This document shows, in pieces, positions 15,655 to 24,213 of a stretch of DNA of 64,000 bases. Origin of the DNA: Variovorax paradoxus (GTDB taxonomy: Bacteria > Pseudomonadota > Gammaproteobacteria > Burkholderiales > Burkholderiaceae_C); assembly GCF_902712855.1 (NCBI RefSeq), contig NZ_LR743507.1, positions 3,458,001-3,522,000 of the forward strand. Direction: 5' to 3'. Position numbers and translations under genes: made by a program. A model generated the notes under the pieces. The model did not search any database and was not told the DNA's origin. It saw only the letters and a list, made by a program, of their open reading frames with translations. Position 1 is the first letter of the stretch, and each line of letters starts with the position of its first letter.

Positions 15655-15707
15655 TGGTAAACCACGAGGCCAGAATTGGTGAACCACTTTTAGACTGGCT
15701 CACCAAT
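15655..15707. promoter_or_regulatory. triple UxuR/GntR-type operator
   Basis: Three palindromic cores precede the GntR gene: TGGTAAACCA (15655-15664), TGGTGAACCA (15677-15686) and TGGCTCACCA (15696-15705). They are spaced 22 and 19 bp apart, about two helical turns. The last two also form a 12-bp inverted repeat (ATTGGTGAACCA / TGGCTCACCAAT, one mismatch). TGGTnnACCA is the core of UxuR/ExuR sites. The array ends 1 bp before the ATG, implying autoregulation. Confidence 0.65.
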
Positions 15708-15708
15708 C

Positions 15709-16443
15709 ATGGCCACGCTCACCGAATCCCCTTTCATCCAGGCTTCCGAGCCGGAATCCGACCGCTCGTACCAGAAGCTCGCGGCACGCATCGCCGAGCT
15801 GATCCGCAGCGGCGAATTCAAAGTGGGCGACCGCCTGCCGTCGGAACGCGCACTGGCCGAGCGCTTCAACGTGAGCCGCACGCTGGTGCGCGAGGCGATC
15901 ATCGTGCTGGAGATCCAGGGCGCGGTCGAAGTGCGCGGCGGCTCGGGCATCTATATCTGCGCTCCGGTGGCCGGCACGGCGTCGGCGCCCGCTTCCGGCT
16001 ACACCCTGCCGCCCGGACCCGGCCCCTTCGAGCTGCTGCGCGCGCGCAGCCTGATCGAATCGGAAATCGCCTCGGTCGCTGCCGAGAACCGCAAGGACAG
16101 CGACATCGACCGCATCTACGCGGCGCTGGCCGCCATGCGCGAGCACATGCAGGACAAGGCAGCCAACGAAGCCGCCGACCGGCTGTTTCACCTGCGCATC
16201 GCCGAGTCGACCGGCAACAGCGTGCTGCTGCAGATGGTCACGGCGCTGTGGGACCACACCAAGGCACCGATCTGGTCGCAGATGGAGGCGCACTTCCACA
16301 CGCCGGACCTGCGCCGCGCCTCGCAGGACGACCACCAGCGCGTGTTCAACGCGCTGCTCGAACGCAACCCCGCCGAAGCCCGCGCCGCGATGCGCGCGCA
16401 CATCGACCGCGTGATCGCGGAGTTCGCGCAGGCCTGGCGCTGA
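15709..16443 (+). CDS. GntR/FadR-type regulator (FCD domain), likely UxuR-like
   Basis: A 244-residue transcription factor. The N-terminal GntR winged helix-turn-helix reads GDRLPSERALAERFNVSRTLVREAI (about 40-64). The C-terminal FCD ligand domain (about 105-235) contains the metal/ligand His pattern (RLFHLRIAEST and HRVFNAL...RAHI). It opens an operon for transport and catabolism of a sugar acid and has UxuR-like operators at its own start, so hexuronate-, mannonate- or related-responsive repression is the best guess. There is a 124-bp gap to the binding-protein gene. Confidence 0.85.
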   Translation: MATLTESPFIQASEPESDRSYQKLAARIAELIRSGEFKVGDRLPSERALAERFNVSRTLVREAIIVLEIQGAVEVRGGSGIYICAPVAGTASAPASGYTLPPGPGPFELLRARSLIESEIASVAAENRKDSDIDRIYAALAAMREHMQDKAANEAADRLFHLRIAESTGNSVLLQMVTALWDHTKAPIWSQMEAHFHTPDLRRASQDDHQRVFNALLERNPAEARAAMRAHIDRVIAEFAQAWR

Positions 16444-16567
16444 CGCCGACGGCGCACCCGCCGCGACGACACCCGCGATGCCCCGACGGCGCCAGCGCGT
16501 CCCCTCTTTCGTTGTTCCCGCCGCCCGATCCGGGCCTTACCCAAAACCACAGAACTGGAGACAGAAG

Positions 16568-17398
16568 ATGACGACTACGAAGACCCTGCTCGCCGCCCTC
16601 ATGGCTGCGGCGTTCGTCGGCCACGCCGCCGCGCAGACCGTGCCGGTGCCCGCGCCCGGCACCAGCGCGCGCATCGACGCCATCAAGAAGGCCGGCGTGC
16701 TGCGTGCGGCCGTGCTGTCGAATCCGCCGTGGCTGATCGAGAACACCACCGGTTCGGGCGACGCATGGGCCGGTCCGGCGTGGCTGCTGGCCAACGAGGT
16801 GGCGAAGCAACTCGGCGTGAAGCTGCAGGCCGTGCCGGTGTCGCACGAGACCAAGGTGCCGGTGCTGGCGTCGAACCAGGCGGACATGACGATCTCCCCG
16901 CTGTCGGTGACGCCCGAGCGGCTGAAGGTGGTCGACTTCGTGACCTACTCGCGCACCGCGCTGTGCGTGTTCGGCCGCGCCGACAACCCGAAGGTGGCCA
17001 ACGCCAAGTCGATCGACGAGTTCAACAACCCGAACGTCACGGTGGCCTACTTCACCGGCGGCGGCGAGGAAAACTGGGTGAAGAAGCGCTTCCCCAACGC
17101 CAAGCTGCGCGGCGTGTCCACCGCGGGCACCGCCGCACCGGTCGAAGAGATCATGGCCAAGCGCGCCGACGTGACGCCCATCAACCGCGTGCCATGGCAG
17201 GCGCTCAACCGCAAGGTGAAGGGCCTGAAGGCGCTGCCGGACGGCAACAACTGCCAGGACTCCACCGAGATGGCCACGCCCATCGGCCTCGCGATCGACA
17301 AGAACCAGCCCGAGTACCTGAACTGGCTCAAGGCGGTCAACGACCAGATGAAGCCCAAGCTCGACGCGGACGAAGCGCGAATCATCAACGCGATGTGA
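16568..17398 (+). CDS. ABC transporter periplasmic binding protein, family 3
   Basis: A 276-residue secreted protein with a signal peptide (MTTTKTLLAALMAAAFVGHAA, cleavage after AAAQ) and the family-3 solute-binding fold (LRAAVLSNPPWLIEN, then DMTISPLSVTPERLKVVDFV). Family 3 normally binds polar amino acids or opines. Here the downstream genes handle mannonate-type sugar acids, so the true ligand could be a sugar acid or an amino acid-sugar conjugate. ATG at 16568 follows GGAGACAGAAG. Confidence 0.88.
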   Translation: MTTTKTLLAALMAAAFVGHAAAQTVPVPAPGTSARIDAIKKAGVLRAAVLSNPPWLIENTTGSGDAWAGPAWLLANEVAKQLGVKLQAVPVSHETKVPVLASNQADMTISPLSVTPERLKVVDFVTYSRTALCVFGRADNPKVANAKSIDEFNNPNVTVAYFTGGGEENWVKKRFPNAKLRGVSTAGTAAPVEEIMAKRADVTPINRVPWQALNRKVKGLKALPDGNNCQDSTEMATPIGLAIDKNQPEYLNWLKAVNDQMKPKLDADEARIINAM

Positions 17399-17447
17399 GC
17401 TCCGGCCCCGGCCGGAATGCACTGAATTCGCCGATCTCACGGGTTCC

Positions 17448-18113
17448 ATGGATCTCGACTTTTCTCCCCTGCTCGACAGCTGGCAGTACCTGCTCGGCGG
17501 GCTGGGCATCACGCTGCTGCTGTCGGTGCTCACCGCCATCGGCTCGCTGGTGCTCGGCACCGCGCTGGGCCTGGGCCGCGTCTACGGCGCGGCCTGGCTG
17601 CGCATACCGATCGTGTTCTACATCGACACCCAGCGCGCCATCCCGGTGCTGGTGATCCTGGTGTGGTTCTACTTCGCGGTGCCGATCCTCACGGGCATCA
17701 GCTTCCACCCGTTCTGGGCCGCGCTGATGGCGCTCACGCTGCACATCGCCGCCTACGTGGCGGAGATCGTTCGCGCGGGCATCGAGTCGATCCGGCCCGG
17801 CCAGATCCGCGCGGCGCTGGCGCTGGGCATGTCGCGCGCACAGATCGTGCGCAAGGTGGTGCTGCCGCAGGCGCTGGTGCGCATGCTGCCGGCCTTCGGC
17901 TCGATCCTCTCGATCACCATCAAGGACACGGCCATCGCCACCGTCATTGCGGTACCCGAGCTCATGAAGCGCGCCGAGACCATCGCGGGCCAGAGCTACC
18001 GGCCGATCGAGGTGTTCACGGTGGTGATGGTCATCTACTTCATCATCCTGTTCCCCGGAACACGGCTGATCGATGCGCTGTACAAGCGCGTCGCACACCT
18101 GGGGAGGTCGTGA
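17448..18113 (+). CDS. polar-amino-acid-type ABC permease 1
   Basis: A 221-residue inner-membrane permease of the HisM/HisQ family with five predicted membrane segments, starting YLLGGLGITLLLSVLTAI, and the EAA coupling loop (EIVRAGIESIRPGQIRAALALGMS). It pairs with the next permease as a heterodimer over the ATPase. Its TGA overlaps the next ATG by 1 bp (TGATG). Confidence 0.88.
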   Translation: MDLDFSPLLDSWQYLLGGLGITLLLSVLTAIGSLVLGTALGLGRVYGAAWLRIPIVFYIDTQRAIPVLVILVWFYFAVPILTGISFHPFWAALMALTLHIAAYVAEIVRAGIESIRPGQIRAALALGMSRAQIVRKVVLPQALVRMLPAFGSILSITIKDTAIATVIAVPELMKRAETIAGQSYRPIEVFTVVMVIYFIILFPGTRLIDALYKRVAHLGRS

Positions 18114-18772
18114 TGGGACTGGACTGGAGCATTGTCTGGGACCACCGCTTCGACCTGCTGCACGGCGCCGGGCTGACCGTGCTGCTCACGGTGCTGACCA
18201 TGCTGGTGGCGGTGCCCGCGGGCATCGTGCTGGCGCTCATGCGGCTGTCGAACAGCAAGGTGCTTGCGGGCGCGAGCCAGGCGTTCGTGGAGTTCTTCCG
18301 CAACCTGCCGCTGATCCTGGTCGTGTACTGGGCGTTCTATGTGATGCCGGTGTTCCTGCACATCGAGTTCTCGGCCTTCACCACGGGGCTCGTGGCGCTG
18401 TGCCTGAACGTGTCGGCCTACAACGCCGAGACCTTCCGCGCCGGCATCAACTCGATCCGCAAGGGACAGACGGAGGCCGCCATCGCGGTCGGCATGAGCC
18501 GCTGGCAAGCCATGAAGAAGGTGGTGATCCCGCAGGCCTGGCGGCGCGTGCTGCCAGTGCTGGCGAGCACCTGGGTGTCGCTGTTCAAGGACACCTCGCT
18601 GGTGTCGGTGATCGCGGTGGGCGAACTTGCGCACGTGGCGCTGCAGATCCGCTCTTCGAGCTTCCGCGTGCTGGAGATGCTCACGGCCATGGCCATCATC
18701 TACTGGCTCATGGGCTACCCGCAGGCCAAGCTGGTCGACTGGATACAGAAGAAATTCGAGGTCAAGGAATGA
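18113..18772 (+). CDS. polar-amino-acid-type ABC permease 2
   Basis: A 219-residue inner-membrane permease homologous to the previous one, with segments such as LTVLLTVLTMLVAVPAGIVL and the EAA loop (ETFRAGINSIRKGQTEAAIAVGMS). The ATG is preceded by GGGGAGG. Overlaps on both sides (1 bp upstream, 4 bp ATGA downstream) indicate stoichiometric co-translation with the partner permease and the ATPase. Confidence 0.88.
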   Translation: MGLDWSIVWDHRFDLLHGAGLTVLLTVLTMLVAVPAGIVLALMRLSNSKVLAGASQAFVEFFRNLPLILVVYWAFYVMPVFLHIEFSAFTTGLVALCLNVSAYNAETFRAGINSIRKGQTEAAIAVGMSRWQAMKKVVIPQAWRRVLPVLASTWVSLFKDTSLVSVIAVGELAHVALQIRSSSFRVLEMLTAMAIIYWLMGYPQAKLVDWIQKKFEVKE

Positions 18773-19539
18773 TGAACGGCGAACGAAAGTCGGCGGGCCA
18801 GGCGCCGGTCGTGGTGTACGACAACGTGCGCAAGCTGTACGGCAGCTTCGTCGCGCTGGACGGCGTGACGGTGCAGGTCAACAAGGGCGAGGTGATGTGC
18901 CTCATCGGGCCGTCGGGCTCGGGCAAGTCGACCCTGCTTCGCTGCACCAATGCGCTGGAGAGCATCGACGGCGGACGCGTGCTGATCGATGGCGTGCCGC
19001 TGCCCACCGACGAGCGCGAGGCGCGCAAGGTGCGCCAGCGCATGGGCATGGTGTTCCAGAACTTCGAACTGTTTCCGCACAAGAACGCACTGGACAACGT
19101 GGCCATCGGCCCGGTCACCGTGCTGGGCATGAGCGAGGCGCAGGCGCGCGAACGCGCCATGAAGCTGCTCGAGAAGGTCGGCCTGGCCGCCAAGGCGCAC
19201 AACTTTCCGAGCGGGCTGTCGGGCGGCCAGCAGCAGCGCGTGGCGATCGCGCGCGCGCTGGCCATGGAGCCCGAGGTAATGCTGTTCGACGAGCCCACGT
19301 CGGCGCTCGACCCCGAGACCATCGGCGAAGTGCTCAACGTGATGAAGAAGCTGGCCGACGAAGGCATGACCATGGTCGTGGTCACGCACGAGATGGCATT
19401 CGCCCGCAGCGTGGCCGACTGGGTCGTGGTGTTCGACCACGGCAAGGTGGTCGAGCAGGGGCCGCCCGGGCAGATCTTCGAGGCCCCCACGGCCGAGCGC
19501 ACGCGCGACTTCCTGGGCCATCTCGGCTGGCACGGCTGA
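18769..19539 (+). CDS. polar-amino-acid-type ABC ATPase
   Basis: A 256-residue ATP-binding subunit: Walker A GPSGSGKSTLLR, Q-loop (MVFQNFELFPH), ABC signature LSGGQQQRVAIARAL, Walker B VMLFDEPTSALD and H-loop VVTHEM. It has the GlnQ/HisP type length and layout. It energises import through the two permeases just upstream. Two ATGs in tandem occur at the start; the first overlaps the permease stop. Confidence 0.9.
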   Translation: MMNGERKSAGQAPVVVYDNVRKLYGSFVALDGVTVQVNKGEVMCLIGPSGSGKSTLLRCTNALESIDGGRVLIDGVPLPTDEREARKVRQRMGMVFQNFELFPHKNALDNVAIGPVTVLGMSEAQARERAMKLLEKVGLAAKAHNFPSGLSGGQQQRVAIARALAMEPEVMLFDEPTSALDPETIGEVLNVMKKLADEGMTMVVVTHEMAFARSVADWVVVFDHGKVVEQGPPGQIFEAPTAERTRDFLGHLGWHG

Positions 19540-19587
19540 GCCTCGCCAGCCGCGCCCCTCTCCTCTCCCCACACAACGGCACACACC

Positions 19588-20799
19588 ATGAAAATCACCA
19601 ATGCCCGCGTCATCGTCTGCAGCCCGGGCCGCAACTTCGTCACGCTGAAGATCGAGACCGACGAAGGCCTGACCGGCATCGGCGACGCCACCCTCAACGG
19701 CCGTGAACTGGCCGTGGCGGCGTACCTGACCGAACACGTCATTCCCTGCCTGATCGGGCGCGACGCGCACCAGATCGAGGACATCTGGCAATACCTCTAC
19801 AAGGGTGCCTACTGGCGCCGCGGCCCGGTCACCATGACGGCCATTGCCGCGGTGGACACCGCGCTGTGGGACATCAAGGCCAAGGCCGCGAACATGCCGC
19901 TGTACCAGCTTCTGGGCGGCAAGAGCCGCACCGGCGTGATGGTGTACGGCCACGCCAACGGCCGCGACATCGAGCAGACAGTGGACGAAGTGCTGCGCTA
20001 CAAGGAAGAAGGCTACCTGGCGATCCGCGCACAGAGCGGCGTGCCCGGCCTGGAGAAGGTCTACGGCGTGGGACGCGGAACCATGTTCTACGAGCCGGCC
20101 GACGCCGACCTGCCGAGCGAGCACGACTGGTCGACCGCCAAGTACCTGGAGCACACGCCCAGGCTGTTCGACGCGGTGCGCAGCGCGGTCGGCCCCGACA
20201 TCCACCTGCTGCACGACGTGCACCACCGCCTCACGCCCATCGAGGCGGGCCGCCTGGGCAAGTCGCTCGAGCCCTTCAACCTCTTCTGGATGGAAGACGC
20301 CACGCCCGCCGAGAACCAGGAGGCCTTCAAACTCATCCGCCAGCACACCACCACGCCGCTGGCGGTTGGCGAGATCTTCAACAGCATCTGGGACTGCAAG
20401 GACCTGATCGAGAACCAGCTGATCGATTTCATCCGCACCACGGTGGTCCATGCGGGCGGCATCACGCAGCTGCGCCGCATCGCCGACCTGGCCTCGCTCT
20501 ACCAGGTGCGCACCGGCTGCCACGGCGCGACCGACCTGTCGCCGGCCTGCATGGGCGCGGCGCTGCACTTCGACATGTGGGTGCCCAACTTCGGCATCCA
20601 GGAGTACATGCGCCATACCGACGAGACCGACGCCGTGTTTCCGCACGCGTACAGCTTCACGAACGGCATGCTGCACCCCGGCGAGGCGCCGGGCCATGGC
20701 GTGGACATCGACGAGAAGCTGGCCGCGAAGTACCCGTACCAGCGCGCCTACCTGCCGGTGAATCGCCTGCAGCACGACGGCACGCTCTGGAACTGGTGA
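19588..20799 (+). CDS. manD: D-mannonate dehydratase, enolase superfamily (ManD/RspA)
   Basis: A 403-residue enolase-superfamily protein with the length and sequence of the ManD group (once called RspA). ManD enzymes dehydrate D-mannonate (some also D-gluconate) to 2-keto-3-deoxygluconate. Visible pieces include the N-terminal capping domain (KITNARVIVCSPGRNFVTLK), the long catalytic loop (GVPGLEKVYGVGRGTMFYEP), the metal-ligand region (LLHDVHHRLTP, FWMEDATPAENQ and AVGEIFNSIWD) and the C-terminal HPGEAPGHGVDID. Being cotranscribed with an oxidoreductase that would make mannonate supports this call. The specificity subgroup cannot be settled by eye. Confidence 0.88.
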   Translation: MKITNARVIVCSPGRNFVTLKIETDEGLTGIGDATLNGRELAVAAYLTEHVIPCLIGRDAHQIEDIWQYLYKGAYWRRGPVTMTAIAAVDTALWDIKAKAANMPLYQLLGGKSRTGVMVYGHANGRDIEQTVDEVLRYKEEGYLAIRAQSGVPGLEKVYGVGRGTMFYEPADADLPSEHDWSTAKYLEHTPRLFDAVRSAVGPDIHLLHDVHHRLTPIEAGRLGKSLEPFNLFWMEDATPAENQEAFKLIRQHTTTPLAVGEIFNSIWDCKDLIENQLIDFIRTTVVHAGGITQLRRIADLASLYQVRTGCHGATDLSPACMGAALHFDMWVPNFGIQEYMRHTDETDAVFPHAYSFTNGMLHPGEAPGHGVDIDEKLAAKYPYQRAYLPVNRLQHDGTLWNW

Positions 20800-20810
20800 G
20801 CGCGCGAATC

Positions 20811-22313
20811 ATGGAGCCCCTGAACCCCGACGCCCTGCCCCGCCTGCCCGCCGACGTGGCACGGCCGCGCTACGGGCGCGACGCGCTGCGTGCCGGCATC
20901 GTCCACCTCGGCGTGGGTGCGTTCCACCGTGCGCACATCGCGGTCGTCAACGAAGCCGCGCTGCATGCGGGCGGCGACCTGCACTGGGGCACGGTGGGCG
21001 TTTCGCTGCGCGCGGCCGACACGCGCGACGCACTGCAGCCGCAAGGCGGCCTCTACACGCTGGCGCTGCGCGATGCCGCGGAGGACGGCACGGCGCGCGA
21101 AGCGCTGCAGGTGGTGGGCAACCTGCTCGAGGTGCTGGTCGCGCCCGAGGACCCGCAGGCCGTGCTGGAACGCATCGCACACGCCGACACACGCATCGTG
21201 AGCCTCACCATCACCGAGAAAGGCTACCACCACGACCCGGCCACCGGCGCGCTTCGGCTCGACGCGGCCGACATCGCTCACGACCTCGCGCACCCGGAGA
21301 CACCGCGCACCATGCCCGGCTTCGTGGTGCATGCGCTCGCCCTGCGCCGTGCCCGCGGCCTCGCGCCGGTCACGGTGATGTCCTGCGACAACCTGCCCGC
21401 CAACGGCGACACCACGCGCGGCATCGTGCTCGCCTTCGCTCGGCAGGTCGACGCCGGGCTGCGCGACTGGATCGAAGCGCATTGCACCTTCCCGAACTCG
21501 ATGGTCGACCGCATCGTCCCGCGCACCACCGACGGCGACCGCGAACGCATCGCCGCGCGGCTCGGGATCGAGGACGCATGGCCGGTCATCGGCGAGCCGT
21601 TCCTCGAATGGGTGGTGGAAGACCGCTTCGCCAATGGCCGCCCCGACTGGACGGCGGGCGGCGCTCGTTTCGTGGCGCATGCGCAGCCCTACGAGAAGCT
21701 CAAGCTGCGCATGGTCAACGGCGCCCACTCGGCACTGGCCTACCTTGGCGCGATGGCTGGGCTGCGCACCGTGGACCGTGCCATGGCCGAGCCCGCGCTG
21801 CGCAGCTATATCGATGCGCTGATGCGCGAAGAGATCGCGCCAACGCTGCCGGCCATGCCGGGCCTGGACCTCGACAGCTACCGCGCGCGGCTCCTGCAAC
21901 GCTTCTCGAACTCCGCGCTGCATCACCAGACGAAGCAGATCGCCATGGACGGTTCGCAGAAGCTGCCGCAGCGGCTGCTCGGCACGCTGCGCGACCGCCT
22001 GGCCGCGGGCCTGCCGATCGACCGGCTCGCGCTGGCGGTGGCAGCCTGGATGCACTACCTGCGCGGCACCGACGAGACCGGCGCGACGCACGACATCCAG
22101 GACCCTCTGGCGCCCGCGCTGGCCGAGCGGCTCGCGCAGGCGGGGGCGGCATCGGGCATGCAGGACCGCGTGGCCTTCTTCACCGGCTTTGCGCCGGTGT
22201 TCGGCGAACTCGGCAAAGAGCCGCGCTTCGTCGCGGCGGTGGCGCGCCACCTTTCCATGCTGGAGACGCAGGGCGTGCGCGCCGCGCTGGCCGCGACAAC
22301 TGCCCCGGCCTGA
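20811..22313 (+). CDS. mannitol dehydrogenase-family oxidoreductase (fructuronate reductase-like)
   Basis: A 500-residue NAD-dependent polyol/sugar-acid dehydrogenase with the family hallmarks: N-terminal HLGVGAFHRAH, TITEKGYHHDP, VMSCDNLPANG, the VDRIVPRTT loop and the catalytic Lys/His helix LKLRMVNGAHSALAYLG. Relatives include mannitol dehydrogenase and UxuB, which interconverts D-fructuronate and D-mannonate. Next to manD, a role supplying mannonate from fructuronate (or oxidising a related hexonate) is the simplest reading. It is convergent with the following minus-strand gene, 19 bp between stops. Confidence 0.85.
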   Translation: MEPLNPDALPRLPADVARPRYGRDALRAGIVHLGVGAFHRAHIAVVNEAALHAGGDLHWGTVGVSLRAADTRDALQPQGGLYTLALRDAAEDGTAREALQVVGNLLEVLVAPEDPQAVLERIAHADTRIVSLTITEKGYHHDPATGALRLDAADIAHDLAHPETPRTMPGFVVHALALRRARGLAPVTVMSCDNLPANGDTTRGIVLAFARQVDAGLRDWIEAHCTFPNSMVDRIVPRTTDGDRERIAARLGIEDAWPVIGEPFLEWVVEDRFANGRPDWTAGGARFVAHAQPYEKLKLRMVNGAHSALAYLGAMAGLRTVDRAMAEPALRSYIDALMREEIAPTLPAMPGLDLDSYRARLLQRFSNSALHHQTKQIAMDGSQKLPQRLLGTLRDRLAAGLPIDRLALAVAAWMHYLRGTDETGATHDIQDPLAPALAERLAQAGAASGMQDRVAFFTGFAPVFGELGKEPRFVAAVARHLSMLETQGVRAALAATTAPA

Positions 22314-22332
22314 TCGACGTTCGGAGCGAAGC

Positions 22333-22728
22333 TCAGCGCTTCCTGCTTTTCTTCGAGTAGCTGCGCATGGCTTCGTAGCGGTACAGGCGGAAGCCGTCCT
22401 TCTGCACGAAGCTGATCGGCTCCCAGCCGCGCGCCAGCGCGCAGTCGGTGATCTGCGCCATCTGCACGCCCAGGTAGTCCTGCAGGCTGTCGGCCACCGC
22501 AAGCTCGAATTTCTTCAGTTCCCGGTCGAGCGACTCGATGGCGCCGATGGCGCCCTCGACGGTGCCGAACGGGCGCACGTTGGTCACCTCGCTGCTGCGC
22601 ATCAGCGGTCGGGTCTCGCGGGGGTGCTCCCCGCCGAAGCTGACGCTGGCGCCACCCTCCATGCCGTTGAGGCTGCCCATGTCGGTCATGCCGCTCATGT
22701 TCACCATCATGCCGTTCATCTCGTTCAT
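22333..22728 (-). CDS. hypothetical protein with Met-rich N-terminus
   Basis: A 131-residue protein that I do not recognise. The first 25 residues are strikingly rich in Met, Asn and Gly (MNEMNGMMVNMSGMTDMGSL), and the rest is soluble and helical, with a basic tail (SYSKKSRKR). There is no signal peptide. The ATG overlaps the DUF1501 stop (ATGA), so it is the third gene of the DUF1800-DUF1501 operon. Met-rich segments can bind Cu(I), but nothing else here indicates copper. Confidence 0.7.
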   Translation of the reverse strand: MNEMNGMMVNMSGMTDMGSLNGMEGGASVSFGGEHPRETRPLMRSSEVTNVRPFGTVEGAIGAIESLDRELKKFELAVADSLQDYLGVQMAQITDCALARGWEPISFVQKDGFRLYRYEAMRSYSKKSRKR

Positions 22729-24185
22729 GCCATGAATCCCATGTTGCGCGGGTAGCTGATGCCGCTCGGCGCTGAGACGTTGTTGAAATTCTTCAGGTTG
22801 GGCAGGATGCCGTCGAGTTCGGCATCGGGCACGCCGAACCAGCGGGCCAGCGTGGCGGCGTACTGGTCGACCGAGGTGGTCGGCAGCAGGCGGCCCTGGC
22901 CGACGTGCCACTGGTCTTCATCGGCCGCGGTGCTGCCCACGCTCACTGGCGGCGCCGTGCCGTACAGGGCCTTGCCGTTCACCGCGCCACCGACCACGAA
23001 GTGGTGGCTGCCCCAGCCGTGGTCGGAGCCATTGCCGTTGCTCGACAGCGTGCGGCCGAAGTCCGACGCAGTGAAGGCGGTCACCTTGCCGTCGAGCGTC
23101 AGCAGTTCCATCTGCTGCTGGAACGCGGTCATGGCGTCGGACAGCCGCTGCATCAGGTCGCCCTGCCTGGTGTCGAGGTCGTCGTGCAGGTCGAAACCGC
23201 CCATCGACACGAAGAACACCTGGCGCTTCACGCCCAGTGCGTCGCGGCCACGGATCATGCGCGCGACCATCTTGAGCTGGTCTGCCAGGTTGTTGTTGGC
23301 CGGAAAGTTGGCGCCCAGGTCGTCGGGCTGGATGGCCGCGGTGACCGTGCCTTCGGCCAGGCTGGCGCGCTCGGTGACCTTGTTGTATTCGTTCTCCAGC
23401 GTATGGCTGCGGGGCTGCTGGGCCAGCTGCTGCATGGCCGCCTTGACGGCCGCGGAGCCATAGACATTGCCGGAGGCCTTGCTCACGCTGTTGATGCGCA
23501 CCGCGCCGCGCGTGCCCACCTGGTACTGCTGGGCCACGTCGCCCGACAGGAACACCGCGTTGCCCGACACCGAGATGCAGGTGAAGAGCGAACCCTGCTG
23601 CTGGCCCGACAGCATCAGGTCGCCGAGGTTGCCACCCCAGCCGATGGTCGAGCCTTCAGGCGAGGACGACTGCCACACCGACTGCTGGTCGTTGTGCGAG
23701 AACAGCTTGGGCGGCACCGGGAAGTCCTTGCGGTTGCCGCTGTTGTACTGCGCGCGCGTGAGCGGCTTGACCAGCGGGCCCACGTTGAGCTGCACCGCCA
23801 TCTTGCTGCGGCCGAACAGCGTGGCCAGCCCGGTCATCCGGGGATTCAGCGCGTACTTGCGGCCGTCGGCCAGCGGCACGGTGGGCACGAGCTCGGTCGC
23901 CGCGAGCGCGGCGTCGTACGGCAATGCAATGGCACCGCGGATGCCGGCGTACTTGCCGTAGCTGGCGGCGTCGAAGTTGACGAGGGTGTTGGCGTAGTCG
24001 TTGCCGCCGAACAGGAACACGCACACGAGCGCCTTGTAGTCCCCGCTGGGCGCGCCCTGCGCGGCGGCTTCGCCCATGGCGGCCAGATTGAGCGCGAATG
24101 GCGCTGCGGTGCCGGCCATCGCGAGGTGGCCTGCGCGGCGCAGGAAGGCGCGGCGGGTGTGTGCTGCGGGGTCGATGAGGTACAT
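22725..24185 (-). CDS. DUF1501 secreted protein (Tat substrate)
   Basis: A 486-residue DUF1501 protein (alkaline-phosphatase/sulfatase-like superfamily). The N-terminus has a twin-arginine signal (HTRRAFLRRAGHLAMAGTAA, cleavage after AAAQG), so it is exported folded. Family patterns include VCVFLFGGNDYANTLV, VFFVSMGGFDLHDDL and the late DHGWGSHHFVVGG, where metal-binding Asp/His residues sit. DUF1501 genes regularly follow DUF1800 genes. The pair is cell-surface or periplasmic, but the reaction is unknown. Confidence 0.88.
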   Translation of the reverse strand: MYLIDPAAHTRRAFLRRAGHLAMAGTAAPFALNLAAMGEAAAQGAPSGDYKALVCVFLFGGNDYANTLVNFDAASYGKYAGIRGAIALPYDAALAATELVPTVPLADGRKYALNPRMTGLATLFGRSKMAVQLNVGPLVKPLTRAQYNSGNRKDFPVPPKLFSHNDQQSVWQSSSPEGSTIGWGGNLGDLMLSGQQQGSLFTCISVSGNAVFLSGDVAQQYQVGTRGAVRINSVSKASGNVYGSAAVKAAMQQLAQQPRSHTLENEYNKVTERASLAEGTVTAAIQPDDLGANFPANNNLADQLKMVARMIRGRDALGVKRQVFFVSMGGFDLHDDLDTRQGDLMQRLSDAMTAFQQQMELLTLDGKVTAFTASDFGRTLSSNGNGSDHGWGSHHFVVGGAVNGKALYGTAPPVSVGSTAADEDQWHVGQGRLLPTTSVDQYAATLARWFGVPDAELDGILPNLKNFNNVSAPSGISYPRNMGFMA

Positions 24186-24213
24186 GGGCAGTTCGCTCCG
24201 GCTTGCTGTCTGC

